DNA of 64,000 nucleotides, taken from contig CM039119.1 in the NCBI GenBank assembly GCA_022036555.1, positions 7,192,001 to 7,256,000 on the forward strand, written 5' to 3'. The notes under the pieces are model-generated. The model made no database searches and was not told the origin of the DNA. It was given only the letters and a program-made list of their open reading frames with translations. Every line of letters starts with the position of its first letter. The first letter of the stretch is position 1. The stretch is from Microstegium vimineum. Taxonomy: Eukaryota; Streptophyta; Magnoliopsida; Poales; Poaceae. The translations under genes were made by a program, and so were the position numbers. This document shows positions 1 to 13,321 of this stretch, piece by piece.

Positions 1-1492
1 CTCTCCGTCTATACAAAAAATACAACTATGCGTCTAAGTCAAACTAGTTTAACATTAACGGAGTTTACGTTGCATATTAACTAAGCTTATTATAAAAATA
101 TATTTTAGGAATGATACTTATTTTATATTATAATTATTAGTAAATGGTTGAACTTCAAATCGTTAGACTCCTAAAAAACAATTTATTTATTTTTTTGCAT
201 TGGGTTTAGCTTGCTATAAATCGCTGTTGGCGGCCGCTAAATACCGTTTGAACACTCCGGTGCCTAAAAGGGGTATAATTGTATAAATATAGTTCTGTAT
301 AATATTATATTTCAAACTATACATCCCAAGAATTTCAGTATGTGGCCTGTTCTGCGGGGATATGTTTGGAATACACAAGAAATGACATTAAAAGGAACAT
401 AGATAATTTTGGCACAAAATGGAATTCAAATGAATGACACTAAGGTGCAAAAAAAATTGTTGGCATAAAATGGAATACAGAGGAGACGTAGGGCTCATCG
501 TAACGAACTAAACGGATATATATATTTTGTCGAACCAGAAACCACCATCTCCAGAACAGCTCCACAAAAGCCATTTGCTTAAAGAACACAAGGGAACTTG
601 GAAAATCAACGCAGCAGGTAACAGCACTATTCGTGGTTTACTGACAAACATCTCAAGCCACACAGTTACAGTTATATAATAAGGCGAAATTGCTGTAGGT
701 TCATCAAAGAGCAGCCACCGGTAGATGCAGTTGCAAACAAGTAGATTCACCGTGGAAATACACGCAAAGGATGGAAACCCCTCTCCCTTCTGCCTTTGAT
801 GCAAATGAAGTTATCTGGACTATCTTCTCCGTGAAACAGTCTTCAGGCCTAGCAAGTTAGGAAAAAAAGGAGAGGGCATCAACAACCAGCTTCAAATAAC
901 AAAAAATACTACAAGGTGCAACCAGATCCATAACAACTGTATGTAGATGATTTTGTAACAATAGTCCTTCCAAATATATAAGATACTGTTGTATCAATGA
1001 CAATTTTGGAAGAGCGATTTCGCAATCTATCCATAGCAAAATTGGGGACGTAAGTGATAACCATCTGTGAAGATATATTACCCAGAACCAACTCTGGGTT
1101 CAGTTGACTACAGTAAGATGTATTTGCACAGTCAAATGTGAAGTAAGTAGGCATAAAGGATCCAGTTATTCAGCACAAACAGAAACAGCAGCAGCCAAGC
1201 CAGCAATCGGAGGTGGGTACTAGACTAGAGCCAGGAATCGAATGAGAAAAACACAGTTAGAGTGAACAGAATGTTGATTTGCCAATTATATGCTCTCAGT
1301 ACCAAAATATACCATTACAGTTCCGCACTGTATCTGGCTAAAGCAATAGTGCAGTGCTGCTCAGAGCTTTTGTGCCCCTGGGCAACCACTCTAAGCTAAT
1401 ATCACAAATATAATCAGTAAAACAGCAGCATAGCAAATAAATTATCTCCACAGCTGCTTATATATATATATTAAATAGAAAGCAAGACTTAC
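1..1492. other. Non-coding flank, 3' side of F-box gene
   Basis: AT-rich sequence with no convincing coding exon. It follows the last supported exon of the minus-strand F-box gene, so it probably holds that gene's terminal intron, any final short exon and its 3' UTR. The first bases resemble a Stowaway-type terminus cut by the window edge, but no partner end can be seen. Between introns, near 1727 and 1792, a stretch of about 20 bp containing 'gaatacat' is repeated imperfectly. Confidence 0.4.
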
Positions 1493-3431
1493 CCCATCCC
1501 TCAAACTCGACATCGCCCACCATTTGGGTTCTATCTTGGAGCAAAACATCAATCCTTTGTTCCTACAGGTATAGAAGATCAGAGTCCATGAATGACGAAG
1601 AAACAGAGCAAACAACACTAGCATGTTAGCGACCACGCAATCAGTCCAAATTGATGCCATACAAGATAATGCCAATAAAGTTTCTAAACATAACAGTAGC
1701 TAACTTGTAGAGGAGGGATCTCAATTCGCTGGGTTCGAATACATAGGGGATGACAATCAATTGAACCATAGATCTAGTTTTTTAATGAAATCCGCTAGGT
1801 TTGAATACATCAGGCACTCCTTTTAGAGATACTAGTGACTGTGATATAAAATGCAGCTGTACTAGACAGGTCTAATGCCAGAGGCTGAAAATATAGCTAC
1901 AGCATCCATCAACAATATACACCATTGCATTCAGATTCACTAAAATATTAGTTTTTCTGATTTAAAAACCAATAAAAATCTCCTGAATCTAACTACATAG
2001 TTTAACTTTCCTTTCAATAAGCATATTTTTTTACAGTGTTTAGCTGAACCATAGACACTATACTGTGGATAAATAAGCAAAAAGATAAAATGTCGAAAGA
2101 AATGAAGTTGCTCACCAGAATTGCCGATCGCAACAGGTAAAGATGTGGTGAATGAGGCTACAGGGACGCGGTGGGGGGCTAAGCATTTGGTGTCCATCAC
2201 TAGCCACAGACCAAGTTTCACTACCGAGATGGTATTGTGCAAGATAGTTCTCTCCAGCATGGAAGCACACAATGGAGTTGCCACCAATTGAAGGCAGCCA
2301 GCTGGGTGAGACACACAGGCTCCGTGCACCAACAAAGAGGACATGATCGCCGATGCTCTTCACACGCACAGTCCTACCCAAGACAAGATCAGCAAGCCTG
2401 AGAACTAACATGTGTGAAAAGGAGCTGTCATTGTAGCCAACAAGCATGATCTCTGAGTCCAATTCAACAAGGCAAGGTAGGTGGATGTCCTCGCTTGAAC
2501 ATGTAGCGATTGTCTTCGGAGGAGGCAGTGCTAGCACAGGTGAAGAATCCTCCTCATCCTCCTCCTCCTCCTCCTCCTCCACCAAAACCTCCTCCTTGCA
2601 CTGTGGTACCAGTTGCGGCGGGTCAATCTGTAAGATGTGTGTTAGCCCATCTTCCCAATTCACCACATAGAGCTTCCCCTGGTATGATAGGGCCCTGTCC
2701 AATTGGTTCATCTTCCAGCTGCTGATTGTCCATTCAGCATCACCAGCCGACGCAAATGCCACACGCCCGATGCTATGAAGGGCTAGCATCACCGTGATGG
2801 CCCCAGTGGCCGTGACATTGACAGCAGCACAAAGCTTGCGGGCCTGATACAAGCATCGCGCGGTGTTCTGCAGCCGGCTAGCAAAATTGTACCAGGAATC
2901 GACTGTGAGCTCGTACTCCATCTGGTACAGCTGATGAGCGAGGCACTCGAGGTCCGGGAACTCGGCGACGTCGCGGGTGAACGGGTGGAGCAGGCGGACG
3001 GCTTTATCCCAGTCGCGCTGCAGGAGGAGGAGGCCGTCGGGGGAGTCGAGGACGCAGTGGTCCTTGAGCTCCGGGAGGGGGACGCGGACGATGGGGCCGG
3101 CGGCGGAGAGGTCGAAGAAGTGGGCGTGGCCGCCGAGCGCGCGGTGGCCCGGGAACCGGCCGAAGCCCTCCGGGAAGAGCATCCAGCGGCGCGGGTGGAA
3201 GCGTGGATCCAGCAGGGCGCTGCCGCGCGGTGAGGCGGCGGCGGCGCGCCAGTGGGAGCAGACCGCGCGGAAGCGGACGTAGTCCAGGAAACCGCCCGTG
3301 GCGAGAACCCGCGCCGAGATGAGCTGCGTCAGCTCGACGTACAGCGACGCCCAGTCCGGCGTCGCCTCCTCGCGCTCCCCGCCACCGCTGCTGCGCAAGG
3401 AAGCGCCTTGCCGCAGTGGCCCGGCGGCCAT
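1493..3431 (-). CDS. F-box/DUF295-like protein, two exons supported
   Basis: Probable substrate adaptor of an SCF E3 ubiquitin ligase, of the large grass F-box family with a C-terminal DUF295 (KIB1-4 type) beta-propeller. Exon 1 is 3431-2116 and starts at ATG 3431. Exon 2 is 1562-1493. The donor after 2116 is GTGAGC and the acceptor before 1562 is TAG; the split Trp codon keeps phase, and the join reads CDRQFW-NKGLMFC. The N-terminus (about residues 27-65) has a degenerate F-box ending in FRAVCSHWR. Residues 70-440 form the propeller-like region with DSPDGLLLL and LLHPFT motifs. A Glu-rich run near residue 290 is encoded by a TCC/GGA trinucleotide repeat at 2548-2583. After exon 2 a GTAAGT donor follows, so a further 3' exon is likely but could not be placed. 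The specific substrate is unknown. Family call is firm, exact 3' end is not. Confidence 0.78.
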
Positions 3432-3939
3432 TGCTGCCTGTGTTTACTTTAGAAAATTACTCCGTAGAAACCAAGTCAAGATCGCATTGAGCAAGCCGAA
3501 AAAGATTGAACCTTTGTGGGAGATCGAATTCGAAGAAGGTGGCAACGCACGATGTGGATTCGAAGCGATAGATCGATGGGATGAGGAGGACGGGCCGCCG
3601 CAGCCGAGCGACCCTGTTGGCAGCTCCAGTGTAGAGGAAAAGTCAACCGTGGACAGCTGAAATCGAACCATACACACCGTAGCGAGCGAACCGTAGTGTA
3701 AACTGGAATCGGACTTCAAAGACGGTTCCCTTGTTGAAGAATTAAAAATATTAGATGAGACTGGCACACAGTGGGAACTTCTGATATCATACATATATTG
3801 GCAGACTTAAAGTGATTGTTTATTCAATATGTATCCAAAATTCGATCTTCACCCTGTGAAGACCAAAGAGTGTAAAAGTGAATCGAACTCTACTGCTAAC
3901 GTCTGACACGGTTCGGATATAACACTGGAGGTGTTCTTA
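3432..3939. other. Upstream region of the F-box gene
   Basis: Intergenic sequence 5' of the minus-strand F-box gene. Open frames here are short and lack family resemblance. No clear TATA box or other regulatory site could be supported by eye. Confidence 0.4.
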
Positions 3940-4179
3940 GGACTCGTTTGGTGCGGCTCTAGCGTGCTCCGGCGGCCCCTCAACTGTAGAACCACTGTAG
4001 CGGTCCTGTAGCAGGAGTCAGGTGAAGCTCCAAAACCGAGCTCCTCCGGCTCCTTCATCCCCTAGTTCATTTTTTTGGTTATTGTTGATAGAGTGGCTCC
4101 TTGCTACAGTGATGTACATGATTCAACATTGCACCTGCAGGTGAAGCCGGAGCCCCAAGGAGCCACGCCAAACGGCCCC
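3940..4179. mobile_element. Tourist-like MITE (PIF/Harbinger type)
   Basis: A 240-bp element with imperfect terminal inverted repeats: the left end is GGACTCGTTTGG and the right end is the complement of GGGGCCGTTTGG. It is flanked by TTA at 3937-3939 and 4180-4182, the 3-bp target duplication typical of PIF/Harbinger MITEs. The inner arms (CCGGAGC and GGCTCC-rich stretches) are also complementary. It has no coding capacity. Confidence 0.75.
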
Positions 4180-4182
4180 TTA

Positions 4183-4585
4183 GGCTAGTCTTAGTGCACA
4201 GTGTCATACATGAAATACCCTCTCTCAATACAAAATTTTATTCTAAAATTTCATAGACATTTAACACTATGACTTATAAAGAATCGGTAATCATACCGAG
4301 CAATTTCTTCTCTCTTTTTAAATATGTTATCATGCCATCAAACATACACATATGGCAAGCTATTTAATGTAAATGATAGCACCCAGACTAGCTTTATTGT
4401 ACTCCCCGAATGCAAGGGTTCTTTGTGATGCATGGTAAGGCCATCTTTTATGTCCCAATTTCTAATGATTTGAAAATAATGTTGGTTCCTGTGAAATTTT
4501 GATCATATCTCTTTTCATGAATATAGTACATTGTCAGCATATTAAATGCTCACGAAACTCTACGAAATTCTCATTGAGACTGGTC
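4183..4585. mobile_element. Second Tourist-like MITE, abutting the first
   Basis: About 400 bp with 14-bp imperfect inverted ends: GGCTAGTCTTAGTG at the left and the complement of GACCAGTCTCAATG at the right. It starts immediately after the TTA duplication of the preceding MITE and is followed by TAA, so the target duplication is only approximate. The interior is AT-rich and non-coding. Confidence 0.55.
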
Positions 4586-4588
4586 TAA

Positions 4589-5142
4589 GAGTATCTCCTG
4601 CTATAACCCCAAAAACATAGCGTCTATTTTACATTTAGGTGCTTCTTTGTATTTTTGTTGGCCCATTTTTTCACTTGCACTCCAATAGTAGCACCTATAT
4701 TTGACCCCTAAAATCCTTCCTATAGACAATGACAAGAGGGGCTCGCTCGTCATCCTCTCTTTCGTTCTCCTGTCATTCCTCTTTCTCCTATATCTTCATT
4801 CCTCTTGACATTGGCCAGGAGACGGGCTCGCGTCGGGAGAAAGGTGCTCCCGCCAGGGCTCGGGCTGCCATGCCGAGAAGGGAAGATCCAGCCGAAGCCG
4901 GAGGCGGAGGGAAGCCAACTCGCCGTCACAGAAGAGCATGGATGCCGCCAGGGAGAGAGATCTACTAGAGGGTGTTGTCGTGTCCATCAAGGGGAGAAGG
5001 AGCCACCCGCCACGCCCTGCGAACGCCGAACGTGAGGAAGGTAGCATCCGTGGCGTGCGAGCGTCGAAGGGGAGGGAGGAGACATTGCGTCCTTCGCCAG
5101 CAGGAGAGGGAGAAGACACCGCTGGAGAAGAAACCAAGTGCC
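4589..5142. mobile_element. Remnant of an older element, interrupted by both retrotransposons
   Basis: The first ~130 bp (GAGTATCTCCTGCT then ...TTGTTGGCCC...) resembles the ends of non-autonomous DNA transposons common in grasses. It is followed by GC-rich, open but unrecognised sequence (4730-5142). The Tat retrotransposon inserted at GTGCC (5138-5142), so the sequence resumes at 18272, and a second insertion interrupts it at 18382. The continuation after 24482 is uncertain. The GC-rich interior could be captured host sequence; no protein family is recognised. Confidence 0.35.
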
Positions 5143-6252
5143 TGTTGACACCGTTTTTCAACACGTGTCAAATGGGCTGGGGCTTGACTGGTCAGTGGCT
5201 ATTCTCCATCGGTATCAGGAAAAGTTTGAGCCGATATTGCCGATGGAAGAGTGCTGCGGGAAGACCAAGTGCGTTGCCGATGAAGACTGGATGATCTTTG
5301 CCGACAAAGGTCAATTGGTGAAGTCTTGCTGAAGCTGATTGCCAAGGAAGTCATTGCCGATGAGGGGTCATTGCCAATTGCCGATAGGGGATGATTGGTG
5401 AAGTTACCAGCGCAAGATTGCCGATCGGGAAAGTGTTACCGATGCCGATGGGCGTAACTTAGCACTTGGTGGTAGCAGAAGACTACAGGTGACCAAAGAA
5501 GGAAGTTGCAGGGATCTGCCGATGGAAAGCTTCCATCGAGGAAAAGTATTAAGGAAACTGGTGTTTTACCAGTATTGTTATTATGGTAGTTTGAGTCTGG
5601 CTCTTGCATGAGTCATTTATCTTCCTTTAAAATAAGTGTGTTCGTTTAGGAAATAAATATTGTTATCCGGCTCCTGCGCGAGTCAGTTTCCTTTAAAGTA
5701 GGAGTTTGTTTTAGGAAGGATACGTGTCGTGTCTTTGTACAACTCTCCATGCGGGAGTATAAATATGTGCCCGAGGGCTATGAAAAGAACAATCAATCCA
5801 ACTCAAAACAAATCAATTTTATCTTATTCTACCTTTTATCGCAATTTACCCTTTTATGCATTAGTTATAGCTATCAACGAGATCTTTCAAGCTTCGACGG
5901 GTTGCATCACCTTGATCTCCGTCAAAACTTCGTAAGTTCCGCGTGGGAGTACCTCTGAGCTTTGTCAATCCGGGCGCATCGTTGTTTGCCTCGTTCAACT
6001 CTGCTCTAGTTATCCTGATCAAGCCCCAATTCCAGCATCCGGGCGCATCGCCGTTGTCTGGATTGGATCTTGTTCTATCTTTGATCAATCTGAGTCTTGA
6101 CGTCCGGGCGCATCGCTGTCGTCTCGTTCAGTTTTGTTCTAGTTATCATCCTTGTCGATTGATTGGTCAAATCGACTGGCACGCCTCCGGAATACCGAGC
6201 TTTGGGTAATAGCCCGAGGTGTTCACAGATCCTGACGCTTTTTGTGTCAACA
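5143..6252 (+). repeat. 5' LTR of the Tat element
   Basis: A 1110-bp direct repeat of 17126-18266. The U3 part (5212-5525) holds eight copies of GCCGAT upstream of a TATAAATA box at 5758-5765. It lacks the 31-bp tandem duplication present in the 3' LTR near 17341. Confidence 0.95.
5758..5765 (+). promoter_or_regulatory. TATA box of the Tat 5' LTR
   Basis: TATAAATA lies about 500 bp before the LTR end and is preserved in the 3' LTR at 17772-17779. It is the expected core promoter of the element's genomic RNA. Confidence 0.6.
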
Positions 6253-6259
6253 CCTCTTT

Positions 6260-6277
6260 TGGCACGCCCAGTGGGAC
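6260..6277 (+). other. Putative primer-binding site
   Basis: TGGCACGCCCAGTGGGAC begins 8 bases after the 5' LTR and starts with TGG, as expected for the complement of a tRNA 3' CCA end. The tRNA species was not identified. Confidence 0.35.
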
Positions 6278-6304
6278 CCGATTATATAAATCTACGCATT
6301 CGGC

Positions 6305-9300
6305 ATGGGTGATCACGCCGATGTCAACCAGAGGAATGTCATTGAAGTCTCTGAGGCCGATCTGAAAGATGATCAGAAGCAGTCCATGGAGCGGGCTATA
6401 GAGGAATACAAGCAGCTATATCTCAAGTCCTTCAGCCTCAGCAGGAGCGGCGAAGCAATTCAGAAGCAAGATCCGCCGTTGCCACGGCAGGTCACGTACG
6501 ATGCCAATCCTGGTAAACTACAGGAGATGGTTAATGTTGTTGTAAGTCAAGCGTTAATTAGCCACTCCAGCGTGCTGTCCAATACTGTCTACAATGTTGT
6601 CACGCAATCATTCAAAGAAGGGCATGCACCGTGATATGTCGGTCCAACGTACCATCAACTTGGATTGGCATCTACGAGCCCATCGGCAGCCCCAATGGCG
6701 TCTTCCATCCCTGTGGAACCGTCTGCCGATGTGGCTACATCACCAAGACCGAACGCTGGCGGCGTCACCAAGCTCAATCCAGATCCAGCTGCGTCGGCGA
6801 CTTCGGGGCCAGCCCCTGCTAACTGGTGGGGATACGGTATGCCTCTGAATCTATATGCCGGTTCTAATCTGGTGCAAGGAGACAATTCAGCTTGGAGGAA
6901 CTCCATGGCATCAGCGACGCAATCGCAGTCGATGGCCCATATGATGCACAACTCTGCACCTGCTCCAACCATACAAGTGCCATCAGATGATCTCCAAGTA
7001 ATCCCCAAGATACCTCCGATGCCACCATCGGCAAGCTCTGTGCCGATGCAACACATTATAACCACCGACAGTCAATCTCTGGTGGCAAATTCTCAAGCTG
7101 GAGTGCCAGTCTCCCAGGGTAATCTGGTGATTAATTGCTCTAGAATTCAAGAGTCGCATGCTCCAGTCAGCTATCAGCCATCGGTAAGTCATATGCCGAT
7201 GCTTTATAATCCTGGATGGGTCAACCAGCCGCCGGCTCAGCAGCCTGGCGTGTCAATGTATCATTATGGAGGCCCAACTTACACTCAGAGCGGACCATCA
7301 GTACAACAACCGATGAATGTGACAGTTCAACCAAATCCGCCAAGTGTGCAAAACTATCCATCGGTAAGTCAACCGACGCATAGTGTTCGGATGACTGGTG
7401 CTGCGCCCGCAACTACTACGCATCTTCAAGAGGCGCGTCAGCTGACTCCACCAGTCGATAACCAGCCAATGAGTCGGCAAGAGCAGGATGCATACTGGGT
7501 CGGTAAGATTGCCGAAGTCATGAAAGAGCAATTCGGCATCAAACCCAAGGTCGACACGTACTCTTATCGGACTCCGTATCCTCCCGCATATGACTTGATT
7601 CCTCTTCCAAATCGGTACAAGGTGCCCGATTTTACCAAGTTCTCCGGCCAAGACGACACGTCAACAATGGAGCACATCAACCGCTTCATTATCCAGTGCG
7701 GAGAAGCTGCCAGCAGGGAGGAATTAAGGGTGAGATTGTTCTCTTCATCATTGTCTGGATCGGCATTCACATGGTTCATATCGTTGTCTCTAAATTCTAT
7801 AATTACATGGGCCGATCTGGAGAGGCAATTTCACAAGTATTTCTTTGCTGACATACATGAGAAGAAGCTTACCGATTTGGTCAAGATGAGGCAACGCAAC
7901 GACGAACCGGTGGAAAGCTTTGTGCAAAGGCTACGGGACGTGAAGAACAAGTGCTACAGTCTGGTGCTTGATGATCGGCAACTGGCAGATTTGGTCTTCC
8001 AAGGATTGCTGCCGCACATCAAGGACAAGTATGCGTACCAAGAGTTTGACAGTCTAAGTCATCTGGTGCAAGAGAATTGCCGATCAAGATATCAAAACCT
8101 TTGAAACCAGGAAGATTTGGAACAAGAAGGTGACCTTCATCGGGAAAGAAGAAGATTCTGGATCGGATGAAGAGCTGAATGTCGATGCGGCCGAATGGGT
8201 GAAGGATAAGAAGCCTGTGTCTTGTCCGTTCGGCCAAAAGGAGACTGAGAGGTTCACCTTCGATATCACCAAGGCCGATAGGATGTTTGACTTATTGCCG
8301 CAAGAGGGGCGAATCAAGTTGGCGCCCAATCAAGTAATTCCATCGGACGAAGAGCTCAAGAAGATTAGGTACTGCAAGTGGCATAATGCGACCTCACACA
8401 ATACCAATGACTGCAAAGTATTCAGGCAGCAGTTGCAGTCAGAGATTGAATCTGGGCGTATCAAGTTTGAAAACTCTAAAGTCTAGAAACCGATGAAGAT
8501 AGATCAGCACCTGTTCCCCAACAATATGGTGGAGATCAGCAAAAAACCAGAGTGCTGGCATCGGAAGCTGCCAGAAGGAACTCATCGGTAGACCCTAACT
8601 GCCAAGTGCCTGAGCACGACGCAAAGAGGTTTGCCGATGACAGAAAGGGTAAGAAGGTTGCCGATGAAGGTAACAGTGCCGACAGGGCTCCTGGGGTTGT
8701 GATCACGCACAAACAGCCAAGGCGAAATCATCGGCAATCATGTGAAGAACGGTATCGGCAAGAAGAAGAGGAGCATCGGGAATGGCTTCGACACAAGGAC
8801 CACTGGAGGTGTCCCTTCTTCGTTCATTGCTGGGAGGAAGGTATCAAGCTGCCCAGTGCCGATAACTGTCCAGAATGCAATGGGTACTACACAGCCGATC
8901 GGTCAGGTAAGAGACCTTGTTTTGATGATCAGGCACCCAGGTACGCCAGGCCGCTCAGAGAGAATAGATCGGCACATGACCGACTAGGGGGCAAGCTCGG
9001 TGCCCATGATCGGCTTGGCAGGCGTGTTGACCAGGGGGAGCTGGAGGAGATGGCCAATGCTAGAGTGCCCGACGAAGAGATATTCTCCAGAGATCCCAAC
9101 ATCGGAAGAAGTGCTGATGTAAGCGGTGGGAAGCAGCACCAACCTGTCTGGAAGACCAAGCTTCCTCCATGGTGCCCTAAGGGTTTGACTAAGACCCAGA
9201 AGAGGAGGATTCAGCGCCAGCGCCGCGACGATCTGTATGACGGTGCAGAACCCTCAGGAGGGAAGCAATGGAGGCCGAAGCGCAAGGACAGGGACCCATC

Positions 9301-9470
9301 GGCAGATATAAACATGGTTGTCATGTTGCCGATGGAGTTCATGGCACCCGTCAGCGATGATGAAGAGGCTGCCGATATGGCACAATTGGTGCTGGATCCG
9401 ATGACGGCTATCTTTGAAAAGCCTGCCGAAGACGAGAGGCAGCACTTAAGGGCTCTGTTTGTTAAGGGCA
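6305..9470 (+). pseudogene. gag region of the Tat element, broken
   Basis: ATG 6305 opens a Gag-like frame (MGDHADVNQRNVIEVSEADL) that stops at 6632 and continues in the same frame from 6665 to 8104. The retrotrans_gag core is at about 7620-8100, with FTKFSG, AFTWF and VESFVQRLRDVKNKC. The frame then shifts near 8080, and 8130-8486 holds a zinc-knuckle-like CKWH-x4-HNTNDC motif. A further stretch, 8552-9529, is rich in Lys/Arg and has a CPEC motif. In function, Gag would form the virus-like particle that packages element RNA. One in-frame stop and at least one frameshift disable this copy. Confidence 0.8.
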
Positions 9471-12400
9471 AAGTGGATGGTCAGCCGATGACCAAGATGT
9501 TGGTGGATGGGGCGCGTCGATCAATATAATGCCCTATGTCGTGTTCAGAAAGCTTGGCAAAGGTGACCAGGACTTAGTCGAGACCGACATGAAGCTCAAG
9601 GATTTCGAAGGCAATGTGTCAACCGCCATGGGAGCCGTATGTGTTGACTTAACCATCGGCAGTAAGACTTTGCCGACAACGTTCTTTGTAATCAACGACA
9701 AGGGCACTTACAACTTGCTCCTCGGAAGGGATTGGATCCATGCTAATTGTTGTATCCCTTCTACTATGCATCACAGTCTGGTACAGTGGATCGAGGACAG
9801 AATTGAGGTCGTCCACGGTGAAGCCCCATCTACTGTTGCATCGGCAGAGTTGGAAACTTATGAGCAAACCAGGTGTATATCTGGCGAAGCCTGGGATAAA
9901 GAGTTCCTCAAAATCGCCGATTACCGCATCAAGCCGATCCAAGCAGTCAGTCCTGAGGAGGGGTCTTAATGGATCAGTTCGCCGATGATGGAAAATTGGG
10001 GCAAGACTTTATGTCTGCTGATGACTTGCTCGAGATCGACATCAGCGATGGTAGTAAATCTAGGCCTACTTTTATTAGTGCTAAGTTAGATTCCTAATGT
10101 AAGCAACAGTTAACCGATTTATTGAAAGAGAATAAAGATTGTTTTGCTTGGGATTATATAGAGATGCCTGGTTTAGACCGATCGATAGTTGAACATCGGT
10201 TATCCATCAGGTCTGGTTTCTAGCCACATCGGCAGCTGGCACACCGATGCAATCCTACTATCTTACCCGATATTAAGGCTGAGATTACCAAGTTGATCGA
10301 AGCTGGATTTATTCGGCAATGCCGATATGCCGATTGGATTTCTAATGTGGTTCCTGTGTATAAAAAGAACGGAAAACTTCGTGTGTGCATTGATTTCAGG
10401 AACCTTAACAAGGCTACGTCGATGGATGGCTACCCGATTCCTGTTGCCGATCTGCTGATCGATGCTGCTGCTGGACATCAGATTATTAGCTTCATGGATG
10501 ATAATGCTGGGTATAATCAAATATTCATGGATGAAGAAGACATATCCAAGACTGCTTTCCGATGTCCAAGTCACGTTGGCTTATTTGAGTGGGTGGTCAT
10601 GACTTTTGGCTTGAAAAATGCCGGTGCTACTTATCAGAGGGCGATGAATTTTATCTTTCATAAGTATATCGGTAGAATAGTTGAAATCTACATTGATGAC
10701 GTGGTGGTTAAGTCTGGAGACTTCAAAAAACATCTTGCCGATTTGCAGAAGATATTAGAGTGCACAAGGGAGCATGGGTTAAAGATGAATCCTAACAAGT
10801 GTGCATTTGGCGTATCGGCAGGGTAGTTTCTAGGTTTCATGGTGCATCAGAGAGGCATTGAAATCGGCAGAAAGTCTATTGATGCAATTAACAAGGTAGT
10901 TGCTCCTACGAACAAAACTGAGTTGCAGTCCTTGATCGGCAAGATTAATTTCATCAGAAGGTTTATATCTAATCTATCTGGTAAGATCAAATCCTTTAGC
11001 CCTCTGTTAAAATTGAAAGCTGATCAAGAGTTTACATGGAAAGAAGAGGAGCAATCAGCCTTAGAAGAGATTAAGAGATACTTGGTAAATCCTCCAATCT
11101 TAGTTCCACCTCAACACGGGAAGCCTTTCAGGTTATATTTGTCTGTCGATGACGGTGTTATCGGATCAGCCTTAATTCAAGAGTTTGAAGGGAAGGAACG
11201 TGTAATATATTACCTGAGCAGAAGATTGGTGGATGCTGAAACCAGATATTCGGCCATAGAAAGGTTGTGCTTATGCTTATATTTCTCTTGCATTAAATTA
11301 AAGCATTATTTACTGTCGGCCGAATGCACTGTTGTCTGCAAAGATGATGTGATCAAGTATATGCTGTCAATGCCGATTTTGAGTGGACGAATCGGTAAGT
11401 GGATTTTGGCACTGTCAGAGTTTGACCTAAGGTATGAATCGGCTAAGGCTGTTAAGGGTCAGGTGATGGCCGATTTTGTTACTCAACACTGCAATATGGT
11501 GAGCTTTGTTGAGATTGCTCCTTGGGCTTTATTATTTGATGGGTCTACGTGCAAGGATGGAGCAGATATCGGCATTCTCTTGATTTCACCCCGAGGACAG
11601 AAGTATGAAATCTCGCTGCCGATTGTTGCTACTTCGACAAACAATCAGGCTGAGTACCAAGCTTTGCTTAAGGGGTTAGAACTACTCAGGGAGGTGCGTG
11701 CCGATGCTGTTGAAGTCTTCAGTGATTCCATGTTGGTGATTAATCAATTGATCAGGACATATGAATGCCGAAGCAAGGTGTTAATTGCAGCCCATGAGCG
11801 GTGTTTGCAGTTGTTGAAAGAGTTCAGAGAATACCGCCTTGAGCATATTCCAAGATTGCATAATGAAGAAGCCAATCGGTTAGCACAGAATGACTCAGGA
11901 TATCAGCCGATTCAAGAAGTTACGACATCGGTAACAGTTGCCGATGACTGGAAAAAGGAGATTGCCGATTACTTGAGGGATCCATCCAGGAAAGTTGAAA
12001 GGCGTCTAAGGTTCCAAGCTACTAAGTATGTTCTCCTCGATAGTGAGTTGTATTATCGGACAATTGATGGAGTTTTACTTAGATGTCCCGGCAAAGAGGA
12101 ATCGAAAGAGTTGATGGGTGAGATCCATGAAGGCGTATGTGGAGCGCATCAATCGGCATTCAAGATGAAGTGGATGATTAGGCGGAATGGATATTATTGG
12201 CCGACAATCCTTGAAGATTGCTTCAATTATTTCAAAGGGTGCCAGGGCTGTCAGAAGTTTGGTAATGTACAAAGGGCACCTGCATCGGCAATGAATCCTA
12301 TAATCAAGCCTTGGCCATTCAGAGGATGGGCTATTGATCTCATCGGCCAAATTTATCCGCCGTCGAGCAAGGGGCACAAGTTCATACTTGTTGCTACCGA

Positions 12401-13205
12401 TTACTTCACCAAATGGGTTGAGGCAATCCCCTTGAAAAAGGTGACATCGGCAAACATGGTAGATTTCGTCAAGGAGCACATCGTTTACCGATTCGGTATT
12501 CCTTAGACTATTACTACCGATCAAGGGACCATGTTCACATCGGGAGAATTTGATGAGTTTGCTGCTAGCATGGGTTTCAAGGTGTTAAATTCTTCTCCTT
12601 ATTATGCTCAAGCTAATGGTCAAGCTGAAGCAACTAATAAAGGAGTCATTAAGCTTATAAAGCGCAAGATTGAGGAAAACCCTAGAAGGTGGCATGTAGT
12701 ATTAAACGAAGCTTTGTGGTCATATCGGATGGCTTGTCATGGTGCAACCAAGGTCTCGCCGTATCAGTTGGTTTATGGACACGATGCTGTCCTACCTTGG
12801 GAAATCAAAACTGGTTCTAGGCGATTATCTTTTCAGGATCAATTGACGACCGATGATTATATTACTCTGATGAAAGATGAGTTGGAAGATTTAGCAGGTC
12901 ATCGGTTGAGGGCATTAATTAGTATTGAAGAGAACAAGAGGAGGGTTGCCAAATGGTATGACAAGAAAGTAAAGGTAAAGGAGTTTGCCGATGGTGATCT
13001 GGTTTGGAAGTTGATTTTACCGATTGGGACTAAGAGCTCTAAATTTGGAAAGTGGTCCCCTAATTGGGAGGGTCCTTATCGGATAAAACAGTCTGCTCCT
13101 GGTAATGCGTACATTTTGGAAACCCTCGAAAGAGTGGCGTTCTCTAGAGCGATTAACGACAAATACTTAAAGAGGTATTACCCTAGTATATGGGTGGACG
13201 CGTAG
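9471..13205 (+). pseudogene. pol region: protease, RT, RNase H, second RNase H, integrase; broken
   Basis: The protease is at about 9490-9720, with the frame broken by a single-base loss inside the active-site segment (run of G at 9509-9512); the LLLGRDWI flap region follows at 9718-9740. From 9969 to 13205 a single frame carries the rest but is crossed by four stops, near 10096, 10222, 10824 and 12504. RT motifs are at 10290-11000, including the catalytic YIDD at about 10690. The Ty3 RNase H is at about 11100-11480. A second RNase H-like domain (LLFDGSTCKDG, NNQAEYQALL, HIPRLHNEEANRLA) spans 11520-11900. The integrase has an HHCC finger (GCQGCQKF near 12240) and a catalytic core (DLIGQIYPP; TTDQGTMF; QANGQAEATNK). 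It would encode reverse transcription and integration if intact. Confidence 0.9.
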
Positions 13206-13321
13206 TGCTCAGTTAAATGCCGATGCACGAGAAGTTGTATAAACATCGGTAAAACAAACTAGCATTATATTACAAGTCAAAATCAAGTATCAAAGTTACA
13301 TTCTTGCCGATACAACAGATA

